This document shows positions 9,086 through 18,081 of a stretch of 64,000 nucleotides of DNA, in pieces (the first letter of the stretch is position 1; each line of letters opens with the position of its first letter). Source of the DNA: Oscillospiraceae bacterium (GTDB taxonomy: Bacteria > Bacillota > Clostridia > Oscillospirales > Ruminococcaceae); assembly GCA_019424695.1 (NCBI GenBank), contig JAHYZA010000001.1, forward strand, positions 152,037 to 216,036, in the 5' to 3' direction. Below the pieces are notes generated by a model. The model was given only the letters and a program-made list of their open reading frames with translations. It searched no databases and was not told where the DNA came from. Position numbers and translations under genes: made by a program.

Positions 9086-10879
9086 ATGACACGGAACAAA
9101 ACACTGAATCAAAAGCAAAATATTTTGCGGGAGTGCCTTACGGTGGTCCTGCTGGTAGCCGCCGTGGCGGTCTCGGAATATTACTGGTTCCAGCTCTGGC
9201 GGCTGGACTGGCATGTGCCCATGCTCTACGGCGGCGACGGCATCTACTGGGTCGGCCAGGTGCAGCGCAGCTACGGGGAACTGACCGGCTCTCTGGGCTG
9301 GCCCTTTTACCAGCCGCCCAGTCCCTATGACCCCAACTATGACCTGATCTATGATCTGTTCGTGGCCTTCGTAGGGCTTTTCACCAAGGACACCGGTATC
9401 GTGTTCAACCTCTATGTGCTGGTCATTCCCTTTGCCAACGCGCTGGCCGGGTATGCGGTATTCCGCATGGTGGGTATGCGCCGCTGGCTTTCCTTTGCCT
9501 TCGGCCTGACCTTTGGCCTGTGCCCCTATGTGCAGCAGCGCCTGGGCGGGCACATGATGCTGGCCGCCGTGGAGTTCGTGCCGTTCTCGGTGCTGCTCTG
9601 CCTCTGGTGTGCCGAGGACCCCGACTTCGGCCGTCCCGGCAAGGGATTTTTCCGCAATCGGCGCAACTGGCTGGCCATTGCCTTTGCTTGGGGCATTGCC
9701 AACAACGGTGCGGCCTACTATCCCTATTTTACCTGCTTTTTCCTGTGCATCACGGCGCTCTGCCTGATCCTGCGGGACCGCAAACTTTCTGCCGGAGTGC
9801 CCTGCTTTTTGACGATTGCCGAGATCGTCCTCTGGATGATCCCCGATTTCTTCCCCATGGTGCTGGGCATGCTGGCGGGTGTGGGCAGTACGCTGACCAA
9901 CGGTGTCTACCGCAGTCCCATCGGCGCCGATATTTACAGCCTGCGCATCAGCAGTCTGCTGCTTTCCCCCAACGGATACGGCTGGGACAAACTGGCCAAC
10001 TGGCTGAAACAGTATTTCCATCTGCTGGCCACCGATGAGGGGCCCATGTACAACGAAAATTCCTACGGCTATCTTGGCATCGTAGGCGTTGTGGGATTCC
10101 TGGCGCTGCTGGTACTGCTCTTCCATACGCGGCCCTGGCAAGCCGGGAAGACCGACAAGCCGCAGCTGGGGGACCGTGTGTGGCTGCTGGGACGGTTGAA
10201 TGTGGCCGCGCTTTTGTTGGCCTCCATTGCGAGTTTTGGCGGGCTGATCGGGATTCTGGTACGCTTCATCCGCGGTTACAACCGCATCAGTCCCTATATC
10301 GCGTTCTTTGCGCTGCTGGCCGTGGGCCTGTGGGCCGAGCGCTGGCTGCAGAACCATACAGGCCGCGGCAAACGGATTTTCACGGTGGTGCTGGCACTGG
10401 TGCTGGCCTACAGTTACTGGGAGCAGCAGGGCCTTTTTGTGCCCAAATATGAGGAAGTCCAGACCACGTGGTACCAGGACCAGGAGTTCATGGACCGGGT
10501 CGAGGATGTCACCCAGGAGGGCGACGTGATCTTCCAGCTGCCGTATATGAAGAACTTTGAAAACGGTTCGCTGAACAATATGTGGGATTACACCCAGCTG
10601 CGCGCTCCGCTGCACAGCAGCAAGCTGCATTTCAGCTACGGTGCCGGTTATGGCACCGAGAATGACGTCTGGTACAAGGAGACCAGCGAACTCCCGCCCG
10701 AGGAGATGGTGACGGAACTGCGGGCGCAGGGGGTGGCCGGTATCTATCTGAATCTGGACGGCTACGCTGTGGAGGACCAGCAGCAGACACTGGATTCGCT
10801 GGTCGAGGCGGCCGGCTGCAGCCCGGAGGATGTGCTCGAGCACGAAAGCGGTATGATCTGCTATATTCCGCTGGAATAA
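9086..10879 (+). CDS. Polytopic membrane protein, GT-C glycosyltransferase-like
   Basis: 597 residues, ATG 9086, eight bases after the ATPase. About 11-12 membrane helices are visible; the first large external loop holds YGGDGIYW and PPSPYDPNYD, an acidic motif near the end of the first helix as in GT-C enzymes that use polyprenyl-phosphate sugars. The last 130 residues are soluble (YWEQQGLFVP onward), as in related periplasmic or extracellular domains. The sugar and acceptor are unknown. The GT-C assignment rests on topology and the acidic loop, not on a recognised family. Confidence 0.6.
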   Translation: MTRNKTLNQKQNILRECLTVVLLVAAVAVSEYYWFQLWRLDWHVPMLYGGDGIYWVGQVQRSYGELTGSLGWPFYQPPSPYDPNYDLIYDLFVAFVGLFTKDTGIVFNLYVLVIPFANALAGYAVFRMVGMRRWLSFAFGLTFGLCPYVQQRLGGHMMLAAVEFVPFSVLLCLWCAEDPDFGRPGKGFFRNRRNWLAIAFAWGIANNGAAYYPYFTCFFLCITALCLILRDRKLSAGVPCFLTIAEIVLWMIPDFFPMVLGMLAGVGSTLTNGVYRSPIGADIYSLRISSLLLSPNGYGWDKLANWLKQYFHLLATDEGPMYNENSYGYLGIVGVVGFLALLVLLFHTRPWQAGKTDKPQLGDRVWLLGRLNVAALLLASIASFGGLIGILVRFIRGYNRISPYIAFFALLAVGLWAERWLQNHTGRGKRIFTVVLALVLAYSYWEQQGLFVPKYEEVQTTWYQDQEFMDRVEDVTQEGDVIFQLPYMKNFENGSLNNMWDYTQLRAPLHSSKLHFSYGAGYGTENDVWYKETSELPPEEMVTELRAQGVAGIYLNLDGYAVEDQQQTLDSLVEAAGCSPEDVLEHESGMICYIPLE

Positions 10880-10897
10880 ACACAACGGGGGAGAGGA

Positions 10898-12694
10898 ATG
10901 AAACTGAAAACCTGGACCCAAAGCCGGTGGTTCTGGCCGGCGGTATGCCTGCTTTCCCTCGTGGCGGGGTGGTGGTATCTGAGTATCATCACCTGCGCGC
11001 CGCTGGGCGGTGATGATGAGATCATCAATTTGCAGAATTATTACTTTGCCACTCACCACACGTTCTGGGAGGTCCTGGCTGCCAACTGGAAGGAGATTCT
11101 GCCCCAGTTCCTGCTGCAAAGCGGGCGGTTCCGGCCATTCTCCTCACCGCCGCTCATCGGCTGGACCAGCTATTTCCTGGGGGACCTGGTAGGGTACCGG
11201 CTGTATATTCTGGCCTGGACCTATGCAGACATTCTGCTGGCGGCCTGGCTGGTGGGCAAAGCGGCTCGCAATGCCAGGGTCGGAGCGCTGTGCTTCTGCC
11301 TGCTGCCGATGATGTTCTCCCTCTGGCAGGACTCCACCGGCAACAGTCTGTACTCCTACGGCGCACTGGTCCAGAGCACGCTTCTGCCGGTGTTGCTGGC
11401 GGGACTGTGCATCCTGCGCTGGCAGGACACCGGCCACCTGCGTTGGGCCGTACTGGGCGCGTACTGTGCGTTCCATGCCTGTTCGACTTTTGAAATCGGC
11501 TTTGTCTATATTGTGCCGCTGTTCGGCCTGGCCTGGATGTATACCGGCAAAGTGCGCCCGGCGCTGCGGCTGAGCGTTCCGGTGCTGGCGGGGGAAGCGG
11601 TGACGCTGGCTTTCAATCTGGGGGCCCGTGTCGTCAATGCGCTGCGCGCAGCCGGACTGCTGGCCGGTGATGTACAGGATCTGGGCGGCATTTCTCCCAA
11701 CTTCGATCCGGTGGCGATTCTGCGCACCTGGGTCATGCAGATGTCGGCGGGCTTCCCCCTCAATGCCATGATTGCCGGCAAGATGCGCCCGGGACAGATC
11801 GAATGGTCCGATGTGGTGTGCGGCGTCTTGCTGGCCGTTGCGGTGATCGCCGTGCTGGTGGCTTTGCAGCGCCTGCCGGACCGTAAAGAAAACCTGCTGT
11901 TGTTCCTGTCGGGACTGGCCATGCTGTCCGCCCCGGCGCTGATGATCGCGGTCTCGCCCAAATACCAGAAGGCGGGCAATGTGGATTGGCGGCACGGCTA
12001 TATCCCCCAGACGGTGGAATCCTTTGGCGTGGGGCTGATGGCGGTGGCAGTGCTCATTGCACTGCTGCGCTGGGCCCGCGGCAAGCGCTGGTGGCCGCGC
12101 TGGCGTGTGGCGGTCAGTGTGGTGCTGGCCGTGGGCATGGCCGGTTCGGTGGTCTGGCAGCGTGCGGCGACCCGCGCGGCGTATGCCGGCGGCGGTCGTG
12201 ACTATACCGTGTTCGGCGAGGCTGTGGAAGCGGGCATTGCGGAACCGGCCGGAACACAGGACCCGGTGGTCTGTGATTACATGATCTGGGGCGGCAATCT
12301 GACGGCCCAGAAGGCGTTCTTCCAGCGGTATGCCGACACCGATACCAACGCCCATGCGCTGCAGGTCTGGCGCGGCGAGGAACATGAGGAAGAAATCGTG
12401 TACCGCCTGGGCATCACCCGGGGCGAGAATACCCGTTATGATGCAGCCTGGTTTGCACGGGGTGCCGATGAGGCACTGGAAACGGTTACTGACGTGACGG
12501 TGTACCTGCCGTCGCGCGCCGATCAGGATGCGGTGCTGCATTATACGACCCGCGCGGCGGACGGCACCGAAACGGAATATGCGGCCCCGGTGCAGGAACT
12601 GTATACGGGCGATGCCGGAAACGGCGGGCAGTGGCTGCAGCTGGACACACAGGACCCCGTGGTGGGGGACAGCCTCAGTCTGACAGCGCCATGA
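10898..12694 (+). CDS. Polytopic membrane protein, GT-C-like, with soluble C-terminal domain
   Basis: 598 residues, ATG 10898 after GGGGGAGAGG. A first membrane helix is followed by PLGGDDEI, an acidic cluster at the position of the GT-C catalytic Asp, then about ten further helices and a soluble region of about 180 residues after residue 415. The same general architecture as the preceding gene suggests the two act in the same extracytoplasmic sugar-transfer pathway, but they are not close sequence copies. Specific function unknown. Confidence 0.58.
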   Translation: MKLKTWTQSRWFWPAVCLLSLVAGWWYLSIITCAPLGGDDEIINLQNYYFATHHTFWEVLAANWKEILPQFLLQSGRFRPFSSPPLIGWTSYFLGDLVGYRLYILAWTYADILLAAWLVGKAARNARVGALCFCLLPMMFSLWQDSTGNSLYSYGALVQSTLLPVLLAGLCILRWQDTGHLRWAVLGAYCAFHACSTFEIGFVYIVPLFGLAWMYTGKVRPALRLSVPVLAGEAVTLAFNLGARVVNALRAAGLLAGDVQDLGGISPNFDPVAILRTWVMQMSAGFPLNAMIAGKMRPGQIEWSDVVCGVLLAVAVIAVLVALQRLPDRKENLLLFLSGLAMLSAPALMIAVSPKYQKAGNVDWRHGYIPQTVESFGVGLMAVAVLIALLRWARGKRWWPRWRVAVSVVLAVGMAGSVVWQRAATRAAYAGGGRDYTVFGEAVEAGIAEPAGTQDPVVCDYMIWGGNLTAQKAFFQRYADTDTNAHALQVWRGEEHEEEIVYRLGITRGENTRYDAAWFARGADEALETVTDVTVYLPSRADQDAVLHYTTRAADGTETEYAAPVQELYTGDAGNGGQWLQLDTQDPVVGDSLSLTAP

Positions 12695-12722
12695 AAATAC
12701 CCGCTTCGGGAGGACATAAGAG

Positions 12723-13928
12723 TTGCAAACAATTTGCAAAAAGAAGATACCGCCGCTGCTGCCGCTGCTGGCGTTCGCGGCCTATTTCATCGTGATGTGC
12801 TGGCTGCACTACCAGCAGCTCTGCAGTACCAATGATTCGGTATCGGATCTGGTGCAGCACCTGGAGGAAGCGCTGAACAGTGAGGTATATACTGCGGCGT
12901 ATTTCCTGCTGCCGCCGGCGTATGCCCTGGCAGGAAAATGGGGCGTGGCCATGTTGGTGTCGGCCTTTCAGGTGGGGGCCTTGGCCGTTTTTGCGTGGGG
13001 GATGCGCACTGCGGTCCCCCGGCTTTCCACCTCGGCCAGATGGCTTCTGAGCCTGGTCGTCAATCTGGCGCAGGCAGCCTGGGTCCCCAATGGGGGATAC
13101 TGGTATCTGGGAACCATCAACGGCACGATTTACCACAACACCACTTATATCATGATGGCCCCGTTTGCGTTGCTGGCCATGCTGTGTTTTTACCGCGCCT
13201 GGGAGGGCATGCACAGTGGCCTGGATGCCAGAAAGTGGCTGATCTATACCGTGCTGCTTACCATCTCCACGGCGTTCAAGGCAAACTTCGTCTTTGCCTT
13301 TGCCCCGGCGCTGCTGATTCTGCTCGTTGTGGATCTGGTGCGGACCCGCGGCAAAAATCTCAAACGGGAGATTCTGATGGGCTGCAGCGTGCTGCCAAGC
13401 ATCGCCCTGTGCCTGCTGGAATCGGTGGTTCTGTTCGGCGGGGAAGGCGACGGGCTGGTATTTATTTTTGCCGCGGACCCCGACCAGATCAAGAATACGG
13501 TTTTTCTGTGGGGTTGGTTCAATGCGGCATCCCGCTGGGGGATGATCCGCTCGCTGCTGTTTGTGGGCGCTGTGGCACTGTTGCTGGGCCGTCAGGCATG
13601 GAGCTTTTTCCGCTATCGGGTCAGTTTTCTGACCTTCTGCGTCGCCATGGCAGAAGCTCTGCTCATTGTGGAAAGCGGCGAACGTGCCGGGTATGGCAAT
13701 CTCTGGTGGGGACCGTTCGTCTGCTATTGGGTATTCTTGCTGGAATCCTTCTGCGCTTTCCTGCGGGAGGTCTACGCCTGGCGGGACGGCCAGCGAAAAC
13801 GTTTGCTGGGGGTTCGGCTGCTGATCTGCGGCGTGGCGCTGCTGTGGCAAATCGTCAGCGGTGTGTGCTTCCTGGTTTTGCTGCTGCAGGGAAATCCCTA
13901 CAATCTTGCCATTTCCAGCTGGTTCTGA
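12723..13928 (+). CDS. Polytopic membrane protein of the glycan operon
   Basis: 401 residues. The start is TTG 12723, eight bases after CGGGAGGA (12707-12714); no ATG lies near. About ten hydrophobic helices are present, with an external loop NGGYWYLGTINGTIYHNTTY and a preceding STNDSVSDL loop. I do not recognise a family. Last gene of the operon, 28 bases after its neighbour and followed by a strong terminator. Possible roles are a third GT-C-like transferase or a lipid-linked sugar flippase accessory. Confidence 0.6.
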   Translation: MQTICKKKIPPLLPLLAFAAYFIVMCWLHYQQLCSTNDSVSDLVQHLEEALNSEVYTAAYFLLPPAYALAGKWGVAMLVSAFQVGALAVFAWGMRTAVPRLSTSARWLLSLVVNLAQAAWVPNGGYWYLGTINGTIYHNTTYIMMAPFALLAMLCFYRAWEGMHSGLDARKWLIYTVLLTISTAFKANFVFAFAPALLILLVVDLVRTRGKNLKREILMGCSVLPSIALCLLESVVLFGGEGDGLVFIFAADPDQIKNTVFLWGWFNAASRWGMIRSLLFVGAVALLLGRQAWSFFRYRVSFLTFCVAMAEALLIVESGERAGYGNLWWGPFVCYWVFLLESFCAFLREVYAWRDGQRKRLLGVRLLICGVALLWQIVSGVCFLVLLLQGNPYNLAISSWF

Positions 13929-13939
13929 ATACAAAAAAG

Positions 13940-13985
13940 GCGGCATGTCTGCGGAAACTTCCGTGGACATGCCGCTTGATTTTTT
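13940..13985. terminator. Strong terminator between convergent genes
   Basis: Stem GCGGCATGTC (13940-13949)/GACATGCCGC (13966-13975), then TTGATTTTTT on the plus strand and an A-rich flank (13933-13938) that gives a U tract on the minus strand. It can terminate both the glycan operon and the facing polymerase-like gene. Confidence 0.88.
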
Positions 13986-13993
13986 GGGGGAGG

Positions 13994-15280
13994 TTACGTT
14001 TCCCAGCGGTCAAATGGCAGAGCAAAAATCGCACCGCAGAGCAGGAAAGCGGCGGGATCGCTGGTGATGTGCAGTACCTGGGTCTCCATATAGCCGTAAA
14101 ACAGTACGGCTATCAGACAGGCCACAGCCTGCCAGTGCCCCTGCCGGGCGTGGCCGTGCAGTGCAACAGTCAGCAGCACCACCGCAAGGCCCAGCATGAC
14201 CGGGCCCAACTGGTATAAAAGATAAATAAAGAGATTATCCAGCGGCGGCCATTCGTCCAGCATCTGGCCGGCGATCTTGATGTCAAATACGCGGTATGCC
14301 GCCCAGGCCAGAGAGATGCGGCAGGTCAGCAGGTCATCCAGCCGCTTGAGCCAGGTCGGGCCGATGTCGTTTGCCCAGGGACCGACTTTTACGACGAACA
14401 GCGGCAGGATCAGGCTGAACGCCGTCAACAAGGGCACCAGAGCGGCCACCAGTGAAGCCCTGCGCCGCCCGGCCGGGCGCAGAGAAAAGAGTTTTGCCAC
14501 TGCCAGCAGCAGCGCCAGCAGCAGGGAACAGAGGGCCGCCGAGCGGGAAGCAGGCCCGACCATCAGAAAGATTCCCACACCGGCTACGGCGGCAATTTCC
14601 AGCCAGTGCAGCCGTGCCTGACGCAGGAGCACCCAGGCCAGTAGCAAACCGAAGACGATGCCGCCGAAGGTGTTGGGATGGCCGTAACCGAACATCAGAC
14701 GGAAGGTGCCGTTGCGTTCGCTGAGGGCATCCGGGGCGATGACCCCGGCAAAATGGAGGATCTCCACCAGTGCCAGAGTGGGCAGGCCGCAGGCAAGGAA
14801 AGTTTTCATGGCCCGGCGCAGCGGCACATCCTTGGCGGCCAGCAGCACCACCGCAAGGCCCAGAAACCAGATGTTCTGCCCGTTGAAGTAGACCCAGCGG
14901 GCAATGAAATACAGCGCTCCGGCCACACCCAGGCTGCGCCAGTTGTAGCGCGTTCCCAGCAGGATTTTGGCAAAGAAGGCGAGGTACATGACGGTGTCCA
15001 GCACAGGAGATACCTGTTCCTGCAGCCAGGGCCACTGTTCCCGGGCCATGCTGTTGCAGAACACAACAGTGAATTCATATAAGATCAGGCCCAGACAAAA
15101 GGCAGCCTGTCCGGCACGCAGCCGCCAGGCCGCGCCCCAGGGCCCGAAAAGCAGATGATCCTCCTGCCAGAGAGTACGCAGCCCACAGGCAGGGCCGCCA
15201 CAGCGGCGCCAGGCCAGAATAAAATCCACAGCCGCCGCGGCAAACAGGGCCAGCAGCAGACCGTTTGCAAAACCAAACAA
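13994..15280 (-). CDS. O-antigen ligase/polymerase-like membrane protein (Wzy/WaaL type)
   Basis: About 428 residues. The open frame extends to a TTG at 15343, but that stretch contains the gene's own promoter, so I place the start at TTG 15280, seven bases after ACGGAGGA. Around 11 membrane helices are present. The motif GYGHPNTFGG followed by a membrane helix and a large external loop with R-rich surroundings (GPASRS) fits the O-antigen ligase/polymerase family, which joins lipid-linked glycan units outside the membrane. Facing the Wzm/Wzt operon, it may act on the same glycan, although ABC-exported chains are normally polymerised inside. Confidence 0.7.
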   Translation of the reverse strand: MFGFANGLLLALFAAAAVDFILAWRRCGGPACGLRTLWQEDHLLFGPWGAAWRLRAGQAAFCLGLILYEFTVVFCNSMAREQWPWLQEQVSPVLDTVMYLAFFAKILLGTRYNWRSLGVAGALYFIARWVYFNGQNIWFLGLAVVLLAAKDVPLRRAMKTFLACGLPTLALVEILHFAGVIAPDALSERNGTFRLMFGYGHPNTFGGIVFGLLLAWVLLRQARLHWLEIAAVAGVGIFLMVGPASRSAALCSLLLALLLAVAKLFSLRPAGRRRASLVAALVPLLTAFSLILPLFVVKVGPWANDIGPTWLKRLDDLLTCRISLAWAAYRVFDIKIAGQMLDEWPPLDNLFIYLLYQLGPVMLGLAVVLLTVALHGHARQGHWQAVACLIAVLFYGYMETQVLHITSDPAAFLLCGAIFALPFDRWET

Positions 15281-15313
15281 GAGAAGGTCCTCCGTATCAT
15301 CAGAATTGCCTTT

Positions 15314-15343
15314 ATTATAAACGTTAGGGTCGGTGTTTGACAA
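15314..15343 (-). promoter_or_regulatory. Promoter of the polymerase-like gene (overlaps divergent promoter)
   Basis: On the minus strand: TTGTCA (15343-15338), 18-base spacer, TATAAT (15319-15314). Its -35 hexamer is the reverse face of the divergent gene's -35. Confidence 0.72.
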
Positions 15344-15365
15344 GCCTTTTGCAGGGTGCTATCCT
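15337..15365 (+). promoter_or_regulatory. Promoter of the PAP2 phosphatase gene
   Basis: TTGACA (15337-15342), 17-base spacer, TATCCT (15360-15365). The -35 shares five bases with the minus-strand -35 (sequence TTGACAA read from both sides). Confidence 0.65.
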
Positions 15366-15393
15366 TATACCATTCAATAAGGGAGGCCCGTCC

Positions 15394-15915
15394 ATGAACG
15401 AACATCGTTACCGTGCCATTATCGGCTGGTTTCAGGCACGCCCGGCCGCCAAGCGGGTACTGTATCTCGTCAGCCGGGGGGCTGTGGCAGCCGTGTATGT
15501 GTTGTATGGTGTGCTGCTGCTCTGGCTGGCAGTCTGGCGGCGCACACTGGTGCTGCCTGCGGTACTGATTCCGGCGTTGGCATTTTGGATTGGCAGTGCC
15601 CTGCGCGCCAGGATCAACCGTCCACGCCCCTATACTGCGCTAGGCTACCGCCCGCTCTTCCCCAAAAAAGAAGCCGGCTGCAGCATGCCCAGCCGACATT
15701 GCTTTTCGGCGGCGGCCATTGCGGTGGTGGCCTGGCATTGCAGTACGCTGCTGGGGACCGCGCTGGTCGTGCTGGCGGCCCTGATTGCTGTTTCCCGCGT
15801 AATCACCGGCGTACACTATATCAGCGATGTGCTGGCGGGCCTTGCGTTTGGCAGCGGTTTTGCACTACTGGGATGGCAGCTTTATGGGCTGGCGGTGCAG
15901 GCACTGCTGGGATAA
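15394..15915 (+). CDS. PAP2-family membrane phosphatase
   Basis: 173 residues, ATG 15394 after AAGGGAGG. About four to five membrane helices. The three phosphatase signature motifs are present in order: RINRPRP (73-79), PSRH (99-102, a variant of PSGH) and SRVITGVHYISD (134-145). Such enzymes dephosphorylate undecaprenyl pyrophosphate, phosphatidate or similar lipids at the outer membrane face. Recycling of undecaprenyl pyrophosphate released by the neighbouring glycan polymerisation would fit its divergent pairing (inference). Confidence 0.88.
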   Translation: MNEHRYRAIIGWFQARPAAKRVLYLVSRGAVAAVYVLYGVLLLWLAVWRRTLVLPAVLIPALAFWIGSALRARINRPRPYTALGYRPLFPKKEAGCSMPSRHCFSAAAIAVVAWHCSTLLGTALVVLAALIAVSRVITGVHYISDVLAGLAFGSGFALLGWQLYGLAVQALLG

Positions 15916-15924
15916 AACACAAAC

Positions 15925-15945
15925 GCCGGACGCAGGGCGTCCGGC
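15925..15945. terminator. Hairpin between convergent genes
   Basis: Perfect 9-base stem GCCGGACGC/GCGTCCGGC with a three-base loop. U-rich flank is weak on the plus strand and better on the minus strand (GTTTGTGTTTT), so it mainly serves the flavodoxin-family gene. Confidence 0.6.
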
Positions 15946-15968
15946 ACCGGCATTTCTTGTCAGGTCAT

Positions 15969-16589
15969 TCAGCGGATGAAGTTGGTTTTCTTGTCGGTTT
16001 CCGCCTGGGGCGGCTCGATGCCCGCGGCTTTGCCTGCTTCAATGCAACGCAGCATCCAGGCCATGTTGCGGCCCAGGTTGCGCATGATCTGGCAGCCTTC
16101 CTCGTCCAGCCTGGCCTGGTCGGCATTGCCGCCATGGACCATCGGCCAGTAGGTGGAACTCACCAGCGGCATCTCAAAGAATTGCGGTACTTTTTCCATC
16201 GCCTCAAGCGCGGTGGTGGTACCCGCCCGGCGGGCACTGGTCACTACGGCCGCGGGCTTGTGGCGCAGATATTTGCCGCCGCTCATGGCCAGGCGGTGCA
16301 TAAAGCCCAGCATGCTGCCCGCTGCGGTGGCGTAGTGAACCGGTGCGCCGAATACGATGCCGTCGGCCTTTTCCACCAGCGGCAGCACATCGGCGACGGT
16401 GCCGCCGAATACGCATTTGCCGGCTTTGGCACAGCCGCCGCAGCCGACGCAGCCGCCCACCGGGGCGGAACCGATATGGAAGATGGTGGTTTCAATGCCG
16501 GCTTCCTGCAAGGCCCCTGCCACCTCAGTCAGGGCGGTGTAGGTGCAGCCATTTTTGTGCGGGCTGCCGTTGATGAGCAATACGTTCAT
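15969..16589 (-). CDS. Flavodoxin-family NAD(P)H-dependent oxidoreductase
   Basis: 206 residues. LLINGSPHKNGCTY at the N-terminus is the FMN phosphate-binding loop of the NADPH-dependent FMN reductase family. Residues about 47-60 hold CVGCGGCAKAGKC, the cysteine pattern seen in iron-sulfur flavoproteins of anaerobes, so an Fe-S cluster beside FMN is possible. FGAPVHYATAAG is the second flavin-contact segment. A soluble cytoplasmic redox enzyme; electron donor and acceptor unknown. Confidence 0.86.
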   Translation of the reverse strand: MNVLLINGSPHKNGCTYTALTEVAGALQEAGIETTIFHIGSAPVGGCVGCGGCAKAGKCVFGGTVADVLPLVEKADGIVFGAPVHYATAAGSMLGFMHRLAMSGGKYLRHKPAAVVTSARRAGTTTALEAMEKVPQFFEMPLVSSTYWPMVHGGNADQARLDEEGCQIMRNLGRNMAWMLRCIEAGKAAGIEPPQAETDKKTNFIR

Positions 16590-16704
16590 GGGTTGCCTCC
16601 GTTTCTGTACTGTGTCCTGTCACAATGTATGGCCCCGGATGCGGGACCATGCTCTGATTGTATTGTATCACACCGCGCAAGACCTGCGCAAAGGGAGAAT
16701 TGTT

Positions 16705-17868
16705 ATGAGCAAAACCTGCCCGAATTTCAGCCAGAAGTGCGGCGGCTGTCCGTTGCTGGCAACCCCGTACCCGGAACAGCTGACTCAAAAGCAGGCGCGA
16801 CTGCAAACGCTGCTGGGGCGGTTTGCTCCGGTAAGTCCGGTGCATGGGATGGAATCCCCCTGGCACTACCGCAACAAGGCGATTGCCAGCTTTGCCATGC
16901 GGCAGGGCCGGCTGGTCTGCGGTCTGTATGCGGAAGGAACGCACAAGGTACTGCCGGGGGCGGACTGCCTGCTGCAGCAGGAATCCCTCAACCGCACGCT
17001 GGACGCGGTGCTGGAAGCGGCCCGGCGCTGCCGCTGGACCGCCTATGACGAGGACCGGGGCACCGGCCTGTTGCGTCATGTGGTACTGCGCGGCACCCGG
17101 AACGGAGAGGTTCTGGTCACCCTGGTCACCCCGGGCCCTGAACTGCCGGGCAGCCGCAACTTCTGTGCGGCGCTGCGAAAGGCCGCCCCCTGGGTGAAGG
17201 GAATCGTGCACAACAGCAATCCCACGGCCACCAGCGCTGTGCTGGGCGATCGGGAAAAGGTGCTTTACGGCCCGGGCTTTGTGCTGGACACCCTGTGCGG
17301 TTTGCGGTTTGCTATTTCCTCCCGCAGTTTTTATCAGGTGAATCCAGTCCAGACAGAAGTTCTCTACCGGACGGCCATCCGTCTGGCGGAACTTACGGGC
17401 CGGGAAACCGTGGTGGACGCCTATTGCGGTATCGGCACCATCGGGCTGTGTGCGGCATCCTCTGCCGGGCGGGTCATCGGCATCGAGCGGAATCCTGCCG
17501 CGGTGCGGGATGCCATTGCCAACGCCCGGCGCAACGGCATTGCCAACGCCCGGTTTACCTGTGCGGATGCGACCGTCTGGATGGAACAGGCCGCCGGGGA
17601 ATCTCTGCGGCCGGATGTGGTCTTTCTGGACCCGCCGCGGGCCGGCAGCACACCGGCCTGCATCCGTGCAGTGGCACAGATGGACCCGCGCCGGGTGGTC
17701 TATGTCAGCTGCGACCCCGAAACACTGGCACGGGATGTGGCGCTGTTTGCCAAACAGGGATATCGGGCCCGGCAGTTTGTGCCGGTGGACCTCTTCCCGC
17801 ACACCCGCCATATTGAGACGGTGGCCCTTTTGGTCCGGCAGGAAACAGCGGACAGAAGCATAAAATAA
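16705..17868 (+). CDS. rlmD: 23S rRNA (uracil-5-)-methyltransferase, RlmD/RumA family
   Basis: 387 residues from ATG 16705 (AAGGGAGAA upstream). It lacks an N-terminal TRAM domain and begins directly with the Fe-S ligands C5, C12 and C15 (CPNFSQKCGGC), the fourth probably C88. The SAM site reads VDAYCGIGTIGL, DPPRAG carries the motif IV, and VSCDPETLARD holds the nucleophilic cysteine; HTRHIETVALL is the usual C-terminal end. It methylates a uridine in 23S rRNA (U1939 in E. coli RlmD) or, for some paralogues, another site such as U747. Missing TRAM is common in clostridial homologues. Confidence 0.88.
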   Translation: MSKTCPNFSQKCGGCPLLATPYPEQLTQKQARLQTLLGRFAPVSPVHGMESPWHYRNKAIASFAMRQGRLVCGLYAEGTHKVLPGADCLLQQESLNRTLDAVLEAARRCRWTAYDEDRGTGLLRHVVLRGTRNGEVLVTLVTPGPELPGSRNFCAALRKAAPWVKGIVHNSNPTATSAVLGDREKVLYGPGFVLDTLCGLRFAISSRSFYQVNPVQTEVLYRTAIRLAELTGRETVVDAYCGIGTIGLCAASSAGRVIGIERNPAAVRDAIANARRNGIANARFTCADATVWMEQAAGESLRPDVVFLDPPRAGSTPACIRAVAQMDPRRVVYVSCDPETLARDVALFAKQGYRARQFVPVDLFPHTRHIETVALLVRQETADRSIK

Positions 17869-17872
17869 TACG

Positions 17873-17912
17873 GCACGGATGTACGCGGCACAGGCGTCCA
17901 TCCGTGCTTTTT
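17873..17912 (+). terminator. Intrinsic terminator after rlmD
   Basis: Stem GCACGGATG (17873-17881)/CATCCGTGC (17899-17907) followed by TTTTTG. Confidence 0.85.
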
Positions 17913-18046
17913 GTTGCGAAAAGATAAAGCGGCGAGTGAAAGGGGAGGGGGGGATGTACTGCAAAAAATACGATTTGTTGTATACCGGGCGCGGTTGGCG
18001 AAAGCGGGAAAATGCCCTTGAAATGTGAAATCATGATGGGCGTGCC
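17913..18046. other. Intergenic stretch before the surface-locus promoter
   Basis: No convincing gene. A 24-codon frame starts at ATG 17954 directly after a G-rich run (AGGGGAGGGGGG), but the spacing is too short for a normal ribosome site and no family is recognisable. Confidence 0.4.
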
Positions 18047-18075
18047 TTGACGGTTTTGGGGGGCTATGGTATAAT
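18047..18075 (+). promoter_or_regulatory. Promoter of the giant surface protein locus
   Basis: TTGACG (18047-18052), exactly 17 bases, TATAAT (18070-18075). Transcription would begin near 18082, leaving a leader of about 250 bases before the first start codon. Confidence 0.8.
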
Positions 18076-18081
18076 TTCCCA

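Noticed and set aside
9047..12739. Minus-strand frames of 690 and 531 codons opposite the GT-C-like genes
   Set aside because: The plus-strand products have coherent membrane topology and ribosome sites; the minus products are His/Gln-rich shadows.
15281..15343. Longer start (TTG 15343) for the polymerase-like gene
   Set aside because: The added codons contain the -35 and -10 boxes of its own promoter and no ribosome site.
17954..18028. 24-codon frame after a G-rich run
   Set aside because: The purine run abuts the ATG, leaving no proper spacing, and the peptide is not recognisable.
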